NCBI GenBank assembly: GCA_913042885.1
Contig: CAJWLW010000006.1
Location: forward strand, 1-48,948
Source: an uncultured Lentisphaeria bacterium
GTDB lineage: Bacteria; Verrucomicrobiota; Lentisphaeria; JABSQK01; CAJWLW01
Length of the DNA: 48,948 bases
Direction of reading: 5' to 3'
Each line of letters starts with the position of its first letter. The stretch's first letter is position 1. Below are positions 31,276-39,898 of the stretch, piece after piece. Position numbers and translations under genes: made by a program. The notes below the pieces were generated by a model that saw only the letters and a program-made list of their open reading frames with translations, was not told the origin of the DNA and did not search any database.

Positions 31276-32775
31276 ATGGAATACATGACCGAACCCCAGC
31301 ATCAGGTTCCAATTTTACATGATGTGGACGTGGCCGTCGCAGGTGGTGGCGCGGCTGGCGTCGCGGCGGCGGTGGCCGCGGCACGTCAGGGTGCCCGCAC
31401 CGTGTTGATCGAGAAGTTCGGCTCGGTCGGTGGATGCATGTCCACGGGCGGCTGGGCAGCCGGCGCCATCGACCTGGCGCCGCTCGATCCCTGTAAATTT
31501 CCCATTGGTCCGGATGAAGACAAGAATTCGGCGCCTTCTTCGCACTGGGTGAGCACGCTTACCAAGGACCCCGTTGCTGCAGCGTTGCGCGAGCATGTGC
31601 GCGGCTGTGGCCTCGCCGGCGAGTGGATGGCCCGATTGCTTGACATGATCGAGGCGCTTGGGCCGTCTCCGAACTTCGCATGTCAGTCCAACCGGGCTGG
31701 GTATCTGTGCAACCAGATGCTCGAGGAAGCCGGTGTGGTGCAGATGCTGCAGACAACCGCGGCAGAGCCGATCATCGACGGAGACAACGTCGTCCATGGG
31801 CTGTACGTGGAAACTGTTTCCGGCCGCCATGCCGTGAAAGCCAGGGTGACGATCGATGCGACGGCCAATGCTGCGCTCGCAAACCGGGCCGGCGCGCCCC
31901 TCGTGCCGTGCAATCGCGAGCCGAGCCTGAATATCTCCGTCGGCATCGGCAACGTGGACGATCGCAGGTTTGCTGATTTCGTTGCCAGTCGCCTTGAGGT
32001 ACCTGAAACGTTTAATCAGTGGATCGAAGAGGTGCTCATCGCCGACGTTGATTACGTGGCCGGGCGCCTCGGCGCCCACATCAATCGCATCCGACCGGTG
32101 GCGGACCTGGTCCGACAGGCCTGGGAAGAGGACGGATACCAGGCGATTGGTTGGATCGGCAACGTCGGTCGCATCGCCCTGGTGTTCCCCTGGCAGACGA
32201 AGGCGCCGCGCAACGGCATGTGGTGGGAACGCGCTGACATTGACGGCGATGTGGACACGCTGGATGCGGCGCACATGACGCTGCTCGAGCGGGATACCCG
32301 CAAGTACGTCTTCGACACGGTTTTATTTTTACGAAAGTACTTCCCGGGTTTTGAAAACGCGTACCTGATGTACCTGTCGCCCTACATCGGCATGCGTGGC
32401 GGCCGGGCGATCGAGGCGGAATACATCGTCACGCACCAGGACCTCATTGATGGACGCCGGCACGACGACGTTATCCACCAGACGTACGACCTGCGGACCG
32501 CGAAAAACTTCACCGATATTCCGTATCGGCAGCTTTTGCCCAAGCGCGTCGAAGGTTTACTGGTCGCGGGCGTGGCGGCCCACCAGAAACCGCCCAACCT
32601 GCGGGGTCGCGAAAATGTGCTGACCATGGGCCAGGCAGCCGGCATTGCGGCGGCGTTGTGCGCCCGGCAGGATGTGCACCCCCGTGATGTCGATGTGAAA
32701 CAGGTGCAGCGTGTGTTGTGCGATTCCGGCGTGGTTCTCGGGTCGGCGGAACGCGTGGAGCAACTGCTGGATTAA
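31276..32775 (+). CDS. FAD-dependent oxidoreductase
   Basis: 499 aa. Dinucleotide-binding motif VAVAGGGAAGVAAAVAAARQ (G23, G25, G28) followed by GARTVLIEKFGSVGG at the second FAD-binding strand, and a C-terminal FAD element (KRVEGLLVAGVAAH, ENVLTMGQAAGIAAAL). This is the PF12831-type family, often found in glycan loci of PVC bacteria and Bacteroidota; the oxidised substrate is unknown. ATG at 31276 is chosen for GGAG 9 bases upstream; a GTG at 31210 is in frame but adds 22 residues before the Rossmann fold. No signal peptide at that start. Thirty bases before the metallophosphoesterase gene, likely co-transcribed. Confidence 0.9.
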   Translation: MEYMTEPQHQVPILHDVDVAVAGGGAAGVAAAVAAARQGARTVLIEKFGSVGGCMSTGGWAAGAIDLAPLDPCKFPIGPDEDKNSAPSSHWVSTLTKDPVAAALREHVRGCGLAGEWMARLLDMIEALGPSPNFACQSNRAGYLCNQMLEEAGVVQMLQTTAAEPIIDGDNVVHGLYVETVSGRHAVKARVTIDATANAALANRAGAPLVPCNREPSLNISVGIGNVDDRRFADFVASRLEVPETFNQWIEEVLIADVDYVAGRLGAHINRIRPVADLVRQAWEEDGYQAIGWIGNVGRIALVFPWQTKAPRNGMWWERADIDGDVDTLDAAHMTLLERDTRKYVFDTVLFLRKYFPGFENAYLMYLSPYIGMRGGRAIEAEYIVTHQDLIDGRRHDDVIHQTYDLRTAKNFTDIPYRQLLPKRVEGLLVAGVAAHQKPPNLRGRENVLTMGQAAGIAAALCARQDVHPRDVDVKQVQRVLCDSGVVLGSAERVEQLLD

Positions 32776-32804
32776 CAGTAAATCAGATCACCGGGAATCA
32801 TTCA

Positions 32805-33707
32805 ATGCCCTCAGAAGAAAGCCTTCCACATCGGTTGCACTGGCGACCGGGTCACCCCCGCAGCTGGACCATTGAATCCACAGCGATTGATCTTGACGCG
32901 TCGATTCAACGGCTCATCATCGTCAGTGACCTGCACGCTTACCGCGAACCGCTCGAGGCCGTGGACCTGTATCTGGGGGAGTTGACCGACCAGTATCGAG
33001 TTTTCGTCAACGGCGACCTTTTCGAGGGCGGCGTGGACGCGGCAGCGACCGTCGAATGGGTTCGCAGGCATGCCACAGGCCGCACCACTCGAGGCAATCA
33101 TGACAGTCGCGTGTTTGCTTACCGGAGCAACCAGGTTGACCAGGATCCACCCAGCCAATGGGCGCCCGATGGTGAGTTGGGCAGCTATGAAACGCTCGGG
33201 TCCGACCAGGTTCAATTTGTTGCCGACCTGCCGGATCAGCTGATGGTGCGCTGGCGGGACAAGAAGATTTGCGTCCTGCACGGCCATCAGAACGCCAAGG
33301 ACACGAACTACACCAGCTGGCGGTCCACAGTGGATCAACTCATGGACACGTTCCACGACACCGGAGTGGATCTGACCGTGATCAGCCACACGCACTACCC
33401 GTTTGTTCGCGAGCGAGACGGCTCATGGCTCGCCAATTGCGGTTCCGTGAGTGTGCCTATCTGCCGATTCCGAACCGCCGACGGCGCAATCGAAAACCGC
33501 TGCGCTGAAGACGACTCTGTTTCGAGCGATGATGCCCAATGCAGCTTTCTCAATATTACGGAGAGCGGCGGAGCGCTCGACGTGCAGATCGTGCGGTTCG
33601 ACTACGATCGGCGAGGTATGTTGGACCGCTACAGCAGGCACGACGGCCTCAGCATGTCACCGGCCCTTCGAGAAAGGTGGATATTGCAGGCGTTTCACGG
33701 CACCTAG
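32805..33707 (+). CDS. calcineurin-like metallophosphoesterase
   Basis: 300 aa. The complete metal-binding motif set is present: IIVSDLHAY (D42, H44), FVNGDLFEGG (D71), TRGNHDSR (N98, H99, D100), CVLHGHQN and VISHTHYPFV. Such enzymes hydrolyse phosphomono- or diesters with a dinuclear metal centre. No signal peptide is seen, so likely cytoplasmic. The substrate is not evident. GGGA lies upstream of the ATG at 32805, 29 bases after the oxidoreductase stop. The C-terminal ~50 residues (DVQIVRFDYDRRGM) add a small beta extension. Convergent with the next minus-strand gene. Confidence 0.9.
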   Translation: MPSEESLPHRLHWRPGHPRSWTIESTAIDLDASIQRLIIVSDLHAYREPLEAVDLYLGELTDQYRVFVNGDLFEGGVDAAATVEWVRRHATGRTTRGNHDSRVFAYRSNQVDQDPPSQWAPDGELGSYETLGSDQVQFVADLPDQLMVRWRDKKICVLHGHQNAKDTNYTSWRSTVDQLMDTFHDTGVDLTVISHTHYPFVRERDGSWLANCGSVSVPICRFRTADGAIENRCAEDDSVSSDDAQCSFLNITESGGALDVQIVRFDYDRRGMLDRYSRHDGLSMSPALRERWILQAFHGT

Positions 33708-33777
33708 GCGGCTCGAATCGGGTGAAACCCTTTTTAAGCGGCAGGCCAGTGAATCACTTGAGTAGTTGCCTTCCCGC

Positions 33778-35145
33778 CTATTGTTTCGGGCGCAGGTCCC
33801 AGGGGTTGCCGTTTGACCATTTGTACAGGTCGCCGGTGCCCCCCTCCTGTCGCACGTCCAGCACACGCACGTCGCCTTCTCCTGGTTTGGTAACCAAGAC
33901 TTCAACGAGTCCGGTGAGCCGATTGAGCCGCTCGATTTTCTCAACGCTATTGTCGAATGTGACCCTGATGGTTCCTGCCGCATCCATCTTGCTCATGTTG
34001 ATGCCGCGTCTGAGGTTGACGACCATGAAGTATTCCTCGCCTGCAGCATCGTCGAAAAAGGAGACGAGAACCGATTCGTTCGGTGTCTCGAGATTTTTAA
34101 CCGACTTCAAGGCGCCGTGCCCATCGAACAGCTTACAACGGTAGGGAATCGTTCCCGCGTAACCGATGTCACCTACCGTTCGGAGGTTCAACAGTGCCCG
34201 GCTCAGGTTTTGAATCTCCGGCGCCATGTCGCGGGCGGCGTAGTAACTTCGGTTCAACACGGTGTTTTCGTAACGGTGTTGTTCTGAAGGCGTGCGCCCC
34301 ATATGGGGAACTTGCAAGTCATCGACCATGCACTCCCCATTGCCCACGTCACCGGCGTATCCGTAATACATGAAGAAGGTTATGCCCACCCCGCCATGGG
34401 CCAGGAACGAAAAGGCCTGATAACGCAGATCAGCCTCATCCGGGTTTCGGTAGGGGACTCCCTCTCCTTCGGGACGTCCATAAGCCTGTTGAATCATCCA
34501 GAACGGCAGACGATGTTTCCGGCTGGTCTCACGACCGATGTTCATAAAATACAGGTACGTTTCCGTCTCAGAGCCGTCGCGGGCGAGCGCATAATCGTCG
34601 TAACTGAAAACGTCCGGCTGACAGAACTCGATATAGCGGTCCCTGCCGATCTTCATGATCGAGAGGTTGGCGTACACCAGGACGTGGGGATAATTCTTTT
34701 TGACCCATGCGATGCTATCGCGGAGTTCCTGATAGACGGCTTCCTTCTCTTCCTCGGTATTCCTGCTGATTGTGTTCGGTTCGTCTGACACGGTGATTGC
34801 CGAGCAGCCGGGGATTATCATCGCCTGGCGAACCGCGTTTTCTCCCCCGCGCATGCCGCATTGCCACTCCAGACCTGCGGCGTTCGCGGCCTTGAAAAAA
34901 TGTCGGGCGTTCAGTGGTTTCAACCAGTAGAACTGATTCAGTCCGGCAGCCTTGAAGCGGGCAATTCGGTCATCTAGACGGTCCCGCGGCACGCTGTTGT
35001 GCCAGGCGGTCATTGTCAGCGGCCGATCTGCCTGCCACTTCGTATATTTTTCGCTGTAGGGATACCAGGCATATACGGAAGACGACGCGATGACTGCACT
35101 TGCGAGCGCACCGCCCAGCAATTTCAAACCGATTTTCAATTCCAT
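33778..35145 (-). CDS. secreted glycoside-hydrolase-like protein
   Basis: 455 aa. N-terminal signal (LKLLGGALASAVIASSSVYA). The barrel region includes RIARFKAAGLNQFYWLKP, AAGLEWQCGMRGG, SAITVSDEPNTISRN (an acidic strand end of the DEP type), VLVYANLS, DVFSYDDYALA and GGVGITFFMYYGY. A C-terminal beta domain (EEYFMVVNLRRGINM, TIRVTFDNSVEKIERL) is like those closing many bacterial galactosidase-type enzymes. GGAG lies 6 bases before the ATG. The start overlaps the end of a broken M81 peptidase gene, so it is the last gene of the second glycan operon. The reaction is not known. Confidence 0.75.
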   Translation of the reverse strand: MELKIGLKLLGGALASAVIASSSVYAWYPYSEKYTKWQADRPLTMTAWHNSVPRDRLDDRIARFKAAGLNQFYWLKPLNARHFFKAANAAGLEWQCGMRGGENAVRQAMIIPGCSAITVSDEPNTISRNTEEEKEAVYQELRDSIAWVKKNYPHVLVYANLSIMKIGRDRYIEFCQPDVFSYDDYALARDGSETETYLYFMNIGRETSRKHRLPFWMIQQAYGRPEGEGVPYRNPDEADLRYQAFSFLAHGGVGITFFMYYGYAGDVGNGECMVDDLQVPHMGRTPSEQHRYENTVLNRSYYAARDMAPEIQNLSRALLNLRTVGDIGYAGTIPYRCKLFDGHGALKSVKNLETPNESVLVSFFDDAAGEEYFMVVNLRRGINMSKMDAAGTIRVTFDNSVEKIERLNRLTGLVEVLVTKPGEGDVRVLDVRQEGGTGDLYKWSNGNPWDLRPKQ

Positions 35146-35706
35146 GACATCTCCGGATCAAGCGGGTATACGGGTCGAGAGACCCGCGTATAATCCTCGG
35201 CGCAGAGGATTTGTTTATTGAATCCAGGGCTGTCGACCATGAGTATCCTCGCGGCCACGCCCTTGTACATCGCCATTGGATTCAAGCCTTCCTTAACGAT
35301 AATGAACTTTCTTTCACGCGGATCTATGCCCAATCTATCGAGAAAGAACGGACCGTCAATCTTGCCGCCCGCTCGATTAAAACAATCTCGATGCCATCAT
35401 TTTCCACCACGGCGATCTTTCCCATGCGTGTTTCGTACCCGGCGTGAATCGACGGCGAATCGGTTGCCACATCATCAGTCACCACGCTGACGGTACCGTC
35501 AAACGCCAATGGCGGATTATCGGTACGGCACACTTTGCCGCCGATCGAGAGATGGACCGCGTTGCCAACACCAGCCTGCGCCGCGGTGCAGGCTGATTCA
35601 GGATCGACAATACCGACAGCGATCGCGTCCCGGATGCCATTTTCAAGGAAGTAACTCACGTGGCGACGGCGTCACCGGAGGCGCCGCCAAGCGTGCAGTC
35701 GCAAAG
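35136..35706 (-). pseudogene. broken M81 (MlrC-type) metallopeptidase, C-terminal remnant
   Basis: Three reading-frame pieces on the minus strand spell out a MlrC C-terminal domain. First (35706-35660): LGGASGDAVAT, the degenerate form of the family's NPGGG-GD stretch. Second (35659-35324): SYFLENGIRDAIAVGIVDPES, GVGNAVHLSIGGK and DGIEIVLIERAA. Third (to 35136): FFLDRLGIDPRERKFIIVKE, MVDSPGF and the closing YTRVSRPVYPLDP. Two frame changes are needed, and the N-terminal ~300 residues of the family are absent: the remnant starts right at the stop of the beta-propeller gene. A decayed gene rather than an active enzyme; two separate assembly errors are a less likely reading. Confidence 0.8.
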
Positions 35707-35707
35707 C

Positions 35708-37129
35708 TCATCGAGGTTTCTCGGCGGGTGACATTCGCTCATCGAAAAGAAGGGCAAATATGCGGGCCTGGCAAAGATACAATCGCATACGCAACGGTCC
35801 ATTGTGTTCGATCGTTGCATCACGCAGCGCTTTGCCCTGCCAGTGTACGGCGTGATTCAAATCATCACCAACTATCCCGGTGCAGTCATGGCGGCTGAAT
35901 CCATCCAGGATTTTGCCTTCAGGCGTGCGCAGCTCGACCTGAATCCGGCCTTTCGAGGCGTCGGCGTTGACGGCAAGATCGCTGGTGCCGTAGTGCTGTG
36001 GCTTTAACTCGATATAGCCGTCCTCTCCCTCGTGTCGCGGACCGAGCGAAACGAACCGGTCACGCGGCAGCTGCGCCAGGCCAATCTGATAGCGATGCCC
36101 TTGCGACCGCGTGCGATCGGTGGCCGCGTAGTAGATCCATACCTTGTCGTCATACAAAAGCATCTGACTGGCCGTGACGATCCATTGCGAGTCCCATTGC
36201 CCGTCTTCCCCCAGCGGCAGGAAAACCGCCCGGTCGGCAACACGCTGCCAGTGCACGCCGTCGCGACTCACAACCAACTGCGCATCACATTTCCCTTCTT
36301 CGAAGATCGGGTGTTCCGGCGTTGAATAGACATCGTCAATGTGAAAGAGTGACAGCAGGCCAATGTAAACGTCGTGATACTTCGTAACACTTAACTGATG
36401 CAATTGCCCTCGCGCCCCCCCGTCGCGTTCGTCTGCCCGCAGGAGCTCCCTTTCATTCTCCCAGTGTTCGAAATCTTCCGACTCGGCACAGCGGACATAG
36501 CGAACGCGCGTGCCATGGTCATCAAGGACGCCTCTCATGTAGGCGAGGAAGCGTTTCCGAATCGGGTCCCAGACGACGCTCTGACCCGTATCACTCTTGC
36601 CGGCTACGGCCGGGCGCCCCTGGCGTGGCGACCAGTGCAGCCCGTCCGGACTGGTTGCCGTATAGGTCCAGCGAAAAACCGACTGCACCTCGGGGACCTC
36701 GGGACGATACTTCGAATACGAATCGTAGAATACCAGGTAACGTTCGTCCGGTTTGCCTTCGAGCGGATTACGCAAAACACAGGGACCGTGAATATTAACC
36801 TCCGGACCCAACAGAATATTGGTCTGTTTACAATCCCGATAAGACGTAATACCCAAGCGGGGTTTTCGCCAGGTGATGCCATCCTCGGATTCGGCATAGT
36901 TCATCATTTGCTCTTTCTTTCCCAGCCCACTCATGTACCACATCCGAAAGCCGGTGTCCGTCTCATTTCGGAGAACACTGCCATAGACGGTGACGTAATC
37001 CTCCTCCCAGGGATGTTCACTTTGCAGAATCGGGTTCTTCGGATGCTTTGCCGGCGTCTCCACGCGGCGCCCGACGTTGCGTTGGCAGGAAAGCATCTGA
37101 TCGTCCAGGAATAATTCAACCTTAAGCAT
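35708..37129 (-). CDS. beta-propeller glycosidase-like protein, paralogue of 27722-29272
   Basis: 473 aa, no signal peptide. Blade-like repeats LFLDDQML, NPILQ, FRMWYMSG, AESEDGITWRKP, TSPDGLHWSP, VSRDGVHWQR and KVWIYYAATD match those of the 516-aa protein at 27722-29272 in order and spacing. The C-terminal beta region (GRIQVELRTPEG, LRMRLYL) is likewise shared. Probably a cytoplasmic glycosidase or related hydrolase with the GH32/43-type fold; catalytic acids could not be assigned. The ATG overlaps the preceding gene's stop by 8 bp. Followed directly by the broken M81 gene. Confidence 0.8.
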   Translation of the reverse strand: MLKVELFLDDQMLSCQRNVGRRVETPAKHPKNPILQSEHPWEEDYVTVYGSVLRNETDTGFRMWYMSGLGKKEQMMNYAESEDGITWRKPRLGITSYRDCKQTNILLGPEVNIHGPCVLRNPLEGKPDERYLVFYDSYSKYRPEVPEVQSVFRWTYTATSPDGLHWSPRQGRPAVAGKSDTGQSVVWDPIRKRFLAYMRGVLDDHGTRVRYVRCAESEDFEHWENERELLRADERDGGARGQLHQLSVTKYHDVYIGLLSLFHIDDVYSTPEHPIFEEGKCDAQLVVSRDGVHWQRVADRAVFLPLGEDGQWDSQWIVTASQMLLYDDKVWIYYAATDRTRSQGHRYQIGLAQLPRDRFVSLGPRHEGEDGYIELKPQHYGTSDLAVNADASKGRIQVELRTPEGKILDGFSRHDCTGIVGDDLNHAVHWQGKALRDATIEHNGPLRMRLYLCQARIFALLFDERMSPAEKPR

Positions 37130-38111
37130 TCTTTATTTGCCGATATGCTCGTCCCAATTCGTCCCAACACTGCTCGGGATTGCCGGCGCGCAGGTCACTG
37201 TTCATGCCCTTATATCCCCAAGCGGCGATGATATCGGGTTCACAGTTTGCGGTTTCCAGGGTCGCCTCGTACACCTCGTGCTCGCGGCCGGCGGGTATGG
37301 CGTGACACTGTATCCAGATATGAGATCGTTTCCGATATTTCCGGCAGACGTCGAGCACCTTTTCTATCTCGCTTCGCAACCACGCGAAATCCTTATCGAG
37401 AGCGATCCAGTAGGGGTCGGTGCCGTAGATATCGAGCGCCTCGCTGTTGAGCAGTTTTGCGACGTTTCCCGCTCCCAGTTCCGCTTGTGTGGTGGTCATG
37501 AAACAAAGCATGTTCTGCACAGCGGCCGTGTCCCGGGCGTTCTCGAAGAGCATGATCAGAAACTCCGTCACATTTTCATTGAACATCGCTTCTACACGCG
37601 CGTCAACCGCCTCGGGCATCTTGTCGCTGTAGTGCTGCTCAAATCTGGCCTGGCAGTACCCGCATCGGCAGTATCCGTGTTTGGGCTCATCCCAGAACAC
37701 GCCTTTTGCGGGGTACGCAGCAATGATCTTGCTGGTAAATGCCCGTATCCAGTCGAGGAACTTCGGGTTATTGATGCATCCTCTGGGCACCTCCGTGTTG
37801 TCCTCGGTATCGAGCCGCTGTGATTGGTCAAAACCGGTGCGGCACACATCGGGATTGAAGCACAGGTACTTGCTCGGTATCCGGTTGGTGGCGAAACATC
37901 CACCGAGCCCCCAGAAGTCGAGATAGACGTCCAGTCCGACTTTGCCGGCCCCCTCGATAGTGGCTTCGATGCGTCCGGGAACGAGGTCAAAGTCGGTTTC
38001 CGACATACAAAACACGATCCCGGTGCATCCCTGCTCGATGATGTCCTCGAGATCACTGTGCACATGGTGCGGGTCGGCTCCGCAGTAGGCGGTCAGTCGC
38101 TCTTCTACCAT
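37122..38111 (-). CDS. TIM-barrel hydrolase-like protein with Cys cluster
   Basis: 329 aa from the ATG at 38111, which has GGAGA about 7 bases upstream; the in-frame extension to 38489 lies inside the upstream gene and reads as non-protein. Barrel-type stretches: GCTGIVFCMSETDFD, VGLDVYLDFWGLGG, AAYPAKGVFWDEPKHGYCRCGYC (acidic DEP motif and a C-x-C-x2-C cluster), LDIYGTDPYW, SHIWIQCHAI and DIIAAWGYKG. The DEP strand ends and the Cys cluster recall the other unassigned barrel proteins of this window. No signal peptide, so cytoplasmic. Substrate unknown. Co-transcribed with its neighbours. Confidence 0.75.
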   Translation of the reverse strand: MVEERLTAYCGADPHHVHSDLEDIIEQGCTGIVFCMSETDFDLVPGRIEATIEGAGKVGLDVYLDFWGLGGCFATNRIPSKYLCFNPDVCRTGFDQSQRLDTEDNTEVPRGCINNPKFLDWIRAFTSKIIAAYPAKGVFWDEPKHGYCRCGYCQARFEQHYSDKMPEAVDARVEAMFNENVTEFLIMLFENARDTAAVQNMLCFMTTTQAELGAGNVAKLLNSEALDIYGTDPYWIALDKDFAWLRSEIEKVLDVCRKYRKRSHIWIQCHAIPAGREHEVYEATLETANCEPDIIAAWGYKGMNSDLRAGNPEQCWDELGRAYRQIKNA

Positions 38112-38172
38112 TGCTCTTCTCCCCGGAAGTTTCGTTCGAGCACTAACATAACACGGTGCGTATCTTTTGACT

Positions 38173-39885
38173 TCACAGGCAGGTGGCACGGTACCGTTCC
38201 GCGCACGCCAAGACTTCAGCCACCCCCGGATGGTCCAGATCCACGGTGTGGTTGACCAGGGCCAGTGTTGGCAGAATCCCCGCATCGAGCCATGAGCTTT
38301 GGTACTGTCGGGCAGCCGTCGTGGCAGCGTCGCTCTCAACCTGCTTGGGATTCTCCGCGTCCACCGGTGCCGGTGAAAGCCAACGGGGGAAGACGCCCCA
38401 GCGTCCCTCGGCGGAGAAAAGCAGTTGTCCGAAGCGACGCACATAGCGTTGGTAGAGACGGTCCGCCAACCGGGTTTCCGGCGCGCCAACGGCCTTGTTG
38501 CTTCTGCTCACCGTCCCGAAGGGGGTCAACGCCGTCAGATAGTCATTCAAACCTTCGCCAGCCAACAACAGATCGGGGTGCCGGTGTCGAATAGCATCGA
38601 TCACTCGGGATACACCGCGATAGTGGTCATGCGCGGGATCGTTGAAAAAAGAGTTGGTCTGATCGAGGAAGTACCCATCAATGGCGAACGTTCTGACCAA
38701 ATCGTCGATTCCCGCCAACAACAGCTCGCGCCATCCCTGGCCGTCGGGGGAGAAATAGTGGACGGAGGCCTCCGCCACCCCGTCCCGGTCCCAGTCGACA
38801 TAAAAGGCGAGCGGTCGACCGTCCCGGTCGGTAATGCGATCACTGGCAAGGCCGGGTCCCAGCTCCCGCAGCCGTGCGGCGCCAATCCCCTGGATGTTTC
38901 CAACCGGCATGAACCGGTAACCCTGCGCATGGCCGTCCGTGAGCAGTTGCGCAAAACCCTCGGGGCCGCCGAGCGCTGCGGCCGGCGCCTGGTATGGCAG
39001 ATCGAGGTCGAATCGCCCGCCCCAGCCCCAGAGGGTCACCAGACAATGCTCGGGCGGGAAGCGTCGTGCCAACGCTGACAGGCGATCGCGCATCTGCTCG
39101 AAGGTCTGGTTGACCTCGCCAAAATAGCCGATGCACTCGAAGTTGACGACCAATGCGATCCGGCGTGCCCATTCCGGGACGTCGGTCCGCATCTCGAACG
39201 GCACCAGACCGGTGCGCTCTTCCAGCGTTCGGGCCTCGGCCTCCAAGACCGCGTCCCAGGTGGTTTCAGACTCGAACGTGCAAATGGGTGACTCGTATTC
39301 ATTGCGCCAACGGATGGCCAACTCTTCGGTGAAAAGGTCGATGATGGCGCCATCCGTTCCAGCGGTGACGCCGAACCACTTCATCCGGGGCGGAAACTCC
39401 GTCGCCCGCAGGCAGGCGATCGGTGAGTCGGTTTTCCCGGCGAGGGTGATCAATTGCATCGGGATGTTGCCGGCTCGCGGCACTACCTTGGGGCCCGGCT
39501 CGGCACTGGCCACCGATGGGTAGACATAGCGGAGAACCCGGAATGGTCGGATCTCCTCGCTGTGGCCGCTGGCGTCGATGACGCGCTGCGCCGGGACTGG
39601 CGAGAGAACTGCCTTGACGCCTTTGATGCGATCTGCGGCGTTGGCGAACGTCACTTGCGCCTGCCAGGAAAGACCTGATTCCCGGCGCCATACACGCACG
39701 CTGAGCTTCCCGCGTTGGCGAACCGTCCCACTGCCGCAACGGAAAGTGGTCGTCGTCGCCGACAGGCCATTCTCGGTGTTCTCGATCTGCCAGTCGACGG
39801 CGTGATACAGATCGGTGGTCAGATGCACGTAGAAGCCGAGGCGCCACGGCTCGACCGGTATTGTCTCATCTTGCACTTCGAGCAT
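38173..39885 (-). CDS. GH36-like/DUF6259-type glycoside hydrolase
   Basis: 570 aa, no signal peptide. Residues ~1-240 are a beta-sandwich (GFYVHLTTDLYHAVDWQIENT, IPMQLITLAGKT). The C-terminal barrel has DVPEWARRIALVVNFECIGY, LVTLWGWGGRFDLDLPY, QGYRFMPVGNIQG, FAIDGYFLDQTNSFF (a candidate nucleophile strand, as in clan GH-D) and HPDLLLAGEGLND (candidate acid). This domain order is like DUF6259-type proteins related to alpha-galactosidases; the family assignment is tentative. GAGG lies about 8 bases before the ATG, and the gene starts 13 bases after the previous stop. Confidence 0.72.
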   Translation of the reverse strand: MLEVQDETIPVEPWRLGFYVHLTTDLYHAVDWQIENTENGLSATTTTFRCGSGTVRQRGKLSVRVWRRESGLSWQAQVTFANAADRIKGVKAVLSPVPAQRVIDASGHSEEIRPFRVLRYVYPSVASAEPGPKVVPRAGNIPMQLITLAGKTDSPIACLRATEFPPRMKWFGVTAGTDGAIIDLFTEELAIRWRNEYESPICTFESETTWDAVLEAEARTLEERTGLVPFEMRTDVPEWARRIALVVNFECIGYFGEVNQTFEQMRDRLSALARRFPPEHCLVTLWGWGGRFDLDLPYQAPAAALGGPEGFAQLLTDGHAQGYRFMPVGNIQGIGAARLRELGPGLASDRITDRDGRPLAFYVDWDRDGVAEASVHYFSPDGQGWRELLLAGIDDLVRTFAIDGYFLDQTNSFFNDPAHDHYRGVSRVIDAIRHRHPDLLLAGEGLNDYLTALTPFGTVSRSNKAVGAPETRLADRLYQRYVRRFGQLLFSAEGRWGVFPRWLSPAPVDAENPKQVESDAATTAARQYQSSWLDAGILPTLALVNHTVDLDHPGVAEVLACAERYRATCL

Positions 39886-39898
39886 CCACAGGTCCTCT

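Noticed and set aside
33720..33735. GGGT-GAA-ACCC followed by five T as a terminator of the metallophosphoesterase gene
   Set aside because: The stem is only 4 bp, too short to accept without further evidence.
38112..38489. N-terminal extension of the barrel protein ending at 37122
   Set aside because: Overlaps the GH36-like gene in another frame; ATG at 38111 has a good ribosome binding site.
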